NCBI GenBank assembly: GCA_027025255.1
Contig: JALVRC010000188.1
Span: forward strand, 12,983-22,140
Length of the DNA: 9,158 nt
Source: Caldifarciminota bacterium
Lineage (GTDB): Bacteria > Hydrothermota > Tepidihabitantia > B3-TA06 > JALVRC01
Reading direction: 5' to 3'
Shown here: in pieces, positions 6,322 through 9,158 of the stretch
How positions within the stretch are numbered: position 1 is the stretch's first letter
How the letters are laid out: each line of letters opens with the position of its first letter
Position numbers and translations under genes: made by a program
Notes under the pieces: generated by a model
Told to the model about the DNA's origin: nothing
Database searches by the model: none
Seen by the model: only the letters and a program-made list of their open reading frames with translations

Positions 6322-8070
6322 ATGAAGAAACTGCTTTTATTAGTGAGTATTGTTGCCGGTAGTGCTTTAGGCCTTAATACAATAAACGGGCATAGAGGCT
6401 GGCTTGTTACATATTCTGGTCTGTGTGAAAGTATGGGAATGATGAGTCTGAATGCTAACACCTATTTTTATCAGGGAGCTGCTTACAGAATTTATACAAG
6501 AACAGACACAGCAGGAAACACTATAACAGATACTATCCAGGGGACCAGTATGTATTTAGGCCCAGTTGCCTCTCTTGCTTTTGCTCCATGGGACTACCTT
6601 GAATTTTCAGTGCTCGGAAAAGGGACTTATGAACAATTCTCACCCCCCACTTCAGACACCATACATACACCGTATACCTCACCAACAGAAGACCTCTACA
6701 GGAACATCGGCTTTTCTGCAAAAGGTGGTTATCCTTTTTATTTTGGGAATTTTTACTTTGCTCCAGCACTTGAAGGTTTTGCATACATGGATATTGTAAA
6801 TACATCCAATATGAATTTTGGCGGACATGGTATAATGTCATTTGGATACGGGATCTTCAGTCTGGATATAAATGGAGGATATACATATTACTCAGCTTCA
6901 AGCAATGGATTAATTGACGGGACAGCTGCTATCGGAATGGAGCTTAAGAACTATTTAGCTCTTTCTGTAGAAGGAATCTTCTCAGCCCCTCAAGATTTCT
7001 CAACACAATCTCTCTATGTATTACCAGGAATGAAGCTATTTTACAGGACAAAAAGCTTTGTAATCGGTCTAAATACTGGTTTTTCCTATGGAATATTAAG
7101 AAGTAATCTTGAGGATCCCTGGCAGGCAGTTGGCGGTATAACAATAGGTTATGATTTTATTACGGAACCCGGTAAGAAAACAATAACAGGCATTGTAAAA
7201 GATTCAATTACAGGTGCTCCTCTTTCCGGAGCTACAGTAAGATTAAAAAACAACTATGCTAATGAAACCTTTACTGATAATCAGGGAGCTTTTATTTTAA
7301 AAACACCAAAAATAGACAGCGTTACCATAGAACATCCTGATTATAATTCAAAGACAGTTGGAGTACAAAAGATTAACGGAGAATGGAAAATAGTTGATGA
7401 AAGTGTCTCTCAGAAAAAAGACAAAGGGGAAGCAATTCTTAAACCAAAGAAAGGAAACGAACTATCAGGAACTGTAACTGATTATTATACAGGTAATCCA
7501 ATTAAAGCGCTGGTAAGATTTACAAGCTATTCATCCGATACAATAATACCTTCAACATGGAGTGATGCAGTAAGTGGATATTTTGAAACAGAAGTTGTTC
7601 CTGGAACATATAGGGTAGAAGTTGTTGCTCCTGGATATAAAACAGCCTTTAAGAATATCTTAATAAGAGCCAACCAAACAACAAGAATAGATTTTAAACT
7701 TTTAAGAGAGAAAAAACCTATTAAGAAACCAAAAAGATTATACTTCCCATCGGTTTATTTTAATAGAGGCGCAACAATTCCTACATACTATTCTTATGGA
7801 AAACTATTAAATGTTGTAGACATCTTAAGAAGAAATCCCAATGTTTCAATAGAAGTAAGAGGATATACTGATAGTGTCGGGAGAAGAGATGTTAACTATA
7901 GAATATCTATTAGAAGAGCTCAATGGGTAAAAAACTATCTTGTTTCTAAAGGAATTGCCCCATCAAGAATCAGAGTGAGAGGCTTTGGGGAAAATTATCC
8001 CAGAGGAGATAATCGAACAATAGCTGGAAGAAGAATTAATAGAAGAGTTGAAATTATTGCTATTCAATAG
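6322..8070 (+). CDS. Outer-membrane beta-barrel protein with carboxypeptidase-regulatory repeats and OmpA domain
   Basis: A complete 582-residue protein. Residues 1-18 form a Sec signal peptide (MKKLLLL core, probable cut after ALG). Residues about 20-280 are rich in Gly, Tyr and Phe with alternating strand patterns (for example YDFITEPG at the end), consistent with a beta-barrel. Residues about 286-349 and 379-461 are two carboxypeptidase-regulatory-like repeats (ITGIVKDSITGAPLSGATV; LSGTVTDYYTGNPIKALV ... GTYRVEVVAPGYKT). A Lys/Pro-rich linker (464-471) leads to an OmpA domain (about 472-582): GYTDS with Asp517, IRRA with Arg532 exactly 15 residues later as in OmpA, and INRRVEI. The expected role is a structural outer-membrane protein bound to peptidoglycan. 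It shares its C-terminal plan with the partial gene at the left edge. It has its own promoter and SD and probably leads a three-gene transcript. The OmpA domain is strikingly Arg-rich. Confidence 0.9.
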   Translation: MKKLLLLVSIVAGSALGLNTINGHRGWLVTYSGLCESMGMMSLNANTYFYQGAAYRIYTRTDTAGNTITDTIQGTSMYLGPVASLAFAPWDYLEFSVLGKGTYEQFSPPTSDTIHTPYTSPTEDLYRNIGFSAKGGYPFYFGNFYFAPALEGFAYMDIVNTSNMNFGGHGIMSFGYGIFSLDINGGYTYYSASSNGLIDGTAAIGMELKNYLALSVEGIFSAPQDFSTQSLYVLPGMKLFYRTKSFVIGLNTGFSYGILRSNLEDPWQAVGGITIGYDFITEPGKKTITGIVKDSITGAPLSGATVRLKNNYANETFTDNQGAFILKTPKIDSVTIEHPDYNSKTVGVQKINGEWKIVDESVSQKKDKGEAILKPKKGNELSGTVTDYYTGNPIKALVRFTSYSSDTIIPSTWSDAVSGYFETEVVPGTYRVEVVAPGYKTAFKNILIRANQTTRIDFKLLREKKPIKKPKRLYFPSVYFNRGATIPTYYSYGKLLNVVDILRRNPNVSIEVRGYTDSVGRRDVNYRISIRRAQWVKNYLVSKGIAPSRIRVRGFGENYPRGDNRTIAGRRINRRVEIIAIQ

Positions 8071-8087
8071 CATAATAAATATAAAAT

Positions 8088-8092
8088 GGAGG
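8088..8092 (+). promoter_or_regulatory. Shine-Dalgarno site deciding the start at 8098
   Basis: GGAGG lies five bases before ATG 8098. An in-frame ATG at 8086 overlaps this site and has no SD of its own, so 8098 is preferred; it also gives a cleaner signal peptide beginning MKK. Confidence 0.8.
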
Positions 8093-8097
8093 ATAAG

Positions 8098-8637
8098 ATG
8101 AAAAAAATAATATCCCTGTTACTGTTTATAAGTATTGGCTTTGCACAAGACAAGCCCTTATCTACTACTGTAATACAGGGTAAAGAGCTCTATGTAAGAG
8201 AGGTCGCAGGAGTTGGTTTTGCATTTCAAGGAAGTTCTTACAAAAGCTTTTTCATAAAGGTTATGAGTAAAGTAACAAGCATACAGTACGTAAAATCAGG
8301 TAGTAAATCTACACCAATACATCAAACAGTTTTGGTAGCCCCTTCTGCTATAAGGTTAGGGTATGCTACTTATCCCCTTGAAATTAAAGAACTTGGTGAA
8401 AATTTCATAGAAGCAGATGTTTACAAACCACGTACAACAAAACTTGGAACAATTGTCAAAAGCAAAAAAATTGGTCATATTTCATTAACATTTACCCAAT
8501 TAGATGGTGTCTATGGTGGTAAAGGAAGTTTAACAATGTATAATGCTTCTGGTAATACCACTTATACAATTTATTATTTTGAACCTGATGCAAGTAATAA
8601 GGCATTCTATTTATGGGCTCCTGAAATGAAACAATAA
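8098..8637 (+). CDS. Exported protein of unknown family, 179 residues
   Basis: I do not recognise this family. Residues 1-16 are a typical Sec signal peptide (two Lys, hydrophobic core, GFA then QDK), so the mature protein of about 163 residues should be periplasmic or at the outer membrane. It has no Cys, hence no lipobox and no disulfide. The mature part is basic and appears mostly beta-stranded: short runs such as LYVREVAGVGFAF, FFIKVM, HISLTFTQL and GSLTMYNASGNTTYTIYYFEP, with many Ser, Thr, Tyr and Gly. The gene begins 27 bases after the outer-membrane protein gene, with no terminator between, so co-transcription and a partner role at the outer membrane are plausible inferences. The alternative start at 8086 would add only four residues. 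Confidence 0.78.
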   Translation: MKKIISLLLFISIGFAQDKPLSTTVIQGKELYVREVAGVGFAFQGSSYKSFFIKVMSKVTSIQYVKSGSKSTPIHQTVLVAPSAIRLGYATYPLEIKELGENFIEADVYKPRTTKLGTIVKSKKIGHISLTFTQLDGVYGGKGSLTMYNASGNTTYTIYYFEPDASNKAFYLWAPEMKQ

Positions 8638-8644
8638 AATATTA

Positions 8645-9070
8645 ATGAAGAATATTTTTCTGGCCCTCTCCTTTGCCGTATGTAGCCAGGCTGCTGAAGT
8701 TATAGGAGAGGGCCTTATTTATAATAGACTCGGTATTGGTATTCCTAATGTTAATTCTTTACATGTGGTAGAATTTTCTTTAGGCCTTCCTCAAGTGGGA
8801 GTATCCAGCAGCATTGTTGAAAGTTATGCTTTTTCAGACATCAATGAATTAACAGGCTCATTACTTCCAATATATATAAATATACCTCTTTATTCTGACA
8901 TAAACTATTCTACAAAACCATCATTTAAACTTTATTCTGCACTTTTTATCGGTGGAAGTTTTTGGGGATATAGATTCAGAGGAACGAATCCTTTTGATTA
9001 TATCATTAAACATGAATGGCTTTCTTCAGGAGATTATTTAAAAATAGGAGTAAAAATATCAAAAGTTTAA
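8645..9070 (+). CDS. Small exported protein, possibly a short outer-membrane barrel, 141 residues
   Basis: I do not recognise this family. Residues 1-16 form a Sec signal peptide (MKN, hydrophobic core, SQA then AEV). Cys13 lies in FAVC, which does not fit a lipobox. The mature part has alternating hydrophobic strands (HVVEFSLGL, FKLYSALFIGGSFWGYRF) and ends DYLKIGVKISKV, like a last strand of an outer-membrane barrel, though a terminal Phe or Tyr is missing. It begins seven bases after the previous stop with no SD, so it probably depends on translation of that gene. An 11-bp inverted repeat covers the signal-peptide codons. At 141 residues it would be a very small barrel or part of an oligomer; it may also be truncated. 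Confidence 0.68.
   Translation: MKNIFLALSFAVCSQAAEVIGEGLIYNRLGIGIPNVNSLHVVEFSLGLPQVGVSSSIVESYAFSDINELTGSLLPIYINIPLYSDINYSTKPSFKLYSALFIGGSFWGYRFRGTNPFDYIIKHEWLSSGDYLKIGVKISKV
8662..8714 (+). repeat. GC-rich 11-bp inverted repeat at the start of the last gene
   Basis: GGCCCTCTCCT (8662-8672) and AGGAGAGGGCC (8704-8714) are exact reverse complements 31 bases apart. Eight of 11 pairs are G-C, unusual in this AT-rich sequence. The left arm begins 17 bases after the A of the ATG. The right arm holds an SD-like AGGAG, but no start codon follows at a suitable distance. Confidence 0.6.
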
Positions 9071-9158
9071 TAGCTTATAACTTTTATCAAAGGAGCACAA
9101 ACAACAAGTAACAGATATCTTCAAAAAGTGAATGCACAAGATTAATCTTCGGTAACAT

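Noticed and set aside
8086..8097. Upstream ATG giving a 183-residue version of the unknown exported protein
   Set aside because: It overlaps the SD and has no SD of its own; the start at 8098 is better placed and gives a normal signal peptide.
9061..9111. Possible frameshifted extension of the last gene in frame 1 (KSLIAYNFYQRSTNNK)
   Set aside because: Only about 14 extra residues with no recognisable motif; no evidence beyond an open stretch of reading frame.
9138..9149. 12-base palindrome AAGATTAATCTT, with AGATATCT nearby at 9113-9120
   Set aside because: Short AT-rich palindromes are expected by chance here, and the downstream context is outside the window.
9089..9158. SD-like AAAGGAG near the right edge, followed by GTG 9128 and ATG 9132
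   Set aside because: Both reading frames stop within a few codons and the spacing is far too long; no gene supported.

Overview
The window comes from an AT-rich, diderm (Gram-negative type) bacterium. The evidence is an LptE-like lipoprotein, two outer-membrane proteins with OmpA-type peptidoglycan-binding domains, several Sec-type signal peptides, and strong Shine-Dalgarno sites matching a standard bacterial anti-SD. TGA works as a stop and TGG encodes Trp, so the code is the normal bacterial one. AGA and ATA codons and Lys-rich proteins are common. The mix of carboxypeptidase-regulatory/OmpA fusions and large transglutaminase-like proteins resembles FCB-group bacteria or allied candidate phyla; that placement is a low-confidence inference from memory of the families.

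All genes are on the + strand, in two blocks. Block 1 (1-6251) is a tightly packed, probably co-transcribed run whose promoter lies upstream of the window. It holds the 3' end of a carboxypeptidase-regulatory/OmpA protein (1-765), a 783-residue transglutaminase-like protein with a second, degenerate copy of the fold (765-3116), an amidohydrolase-3 family enzyme (3106-4476), an LptE-like lipoprotein (4460-4936) and an RlmD/RumA-type 23S rRNA m5U methyltransferase (4974-6251). The first three junctions overlap by 1, 11 and 17 bases, and the overlapping genes start with GTG, TTG and TTG. A perfect 10-bp hairpin covers the lptE stop codon just before the methyltransferase gene.

Block 2 (6252-9158) begins with a textbook promoter (TTGACA, 16 bp, TATAAT) and a full-length SD. 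It encodes a complete 582-residue outer-membrane protein (beta-barrel, two carboxypeptidase-regulatory repeats, OmpA domain), followed by two small exported proteins of unknown family with very short spacers, likely the same transcript. The last 88 bases hold no gene that I can support.

Functionally most of the window concerns the cell envelope: anchoring the outer membrane to peptidoglycan, LPS export, and a probably exported cysteine-protease-like protein. The amidohydrolase and the rRNA methyltransferase are the cytoplasmic exceptions. I found no mobile element, CRISPR array, tRNA or rRNA.
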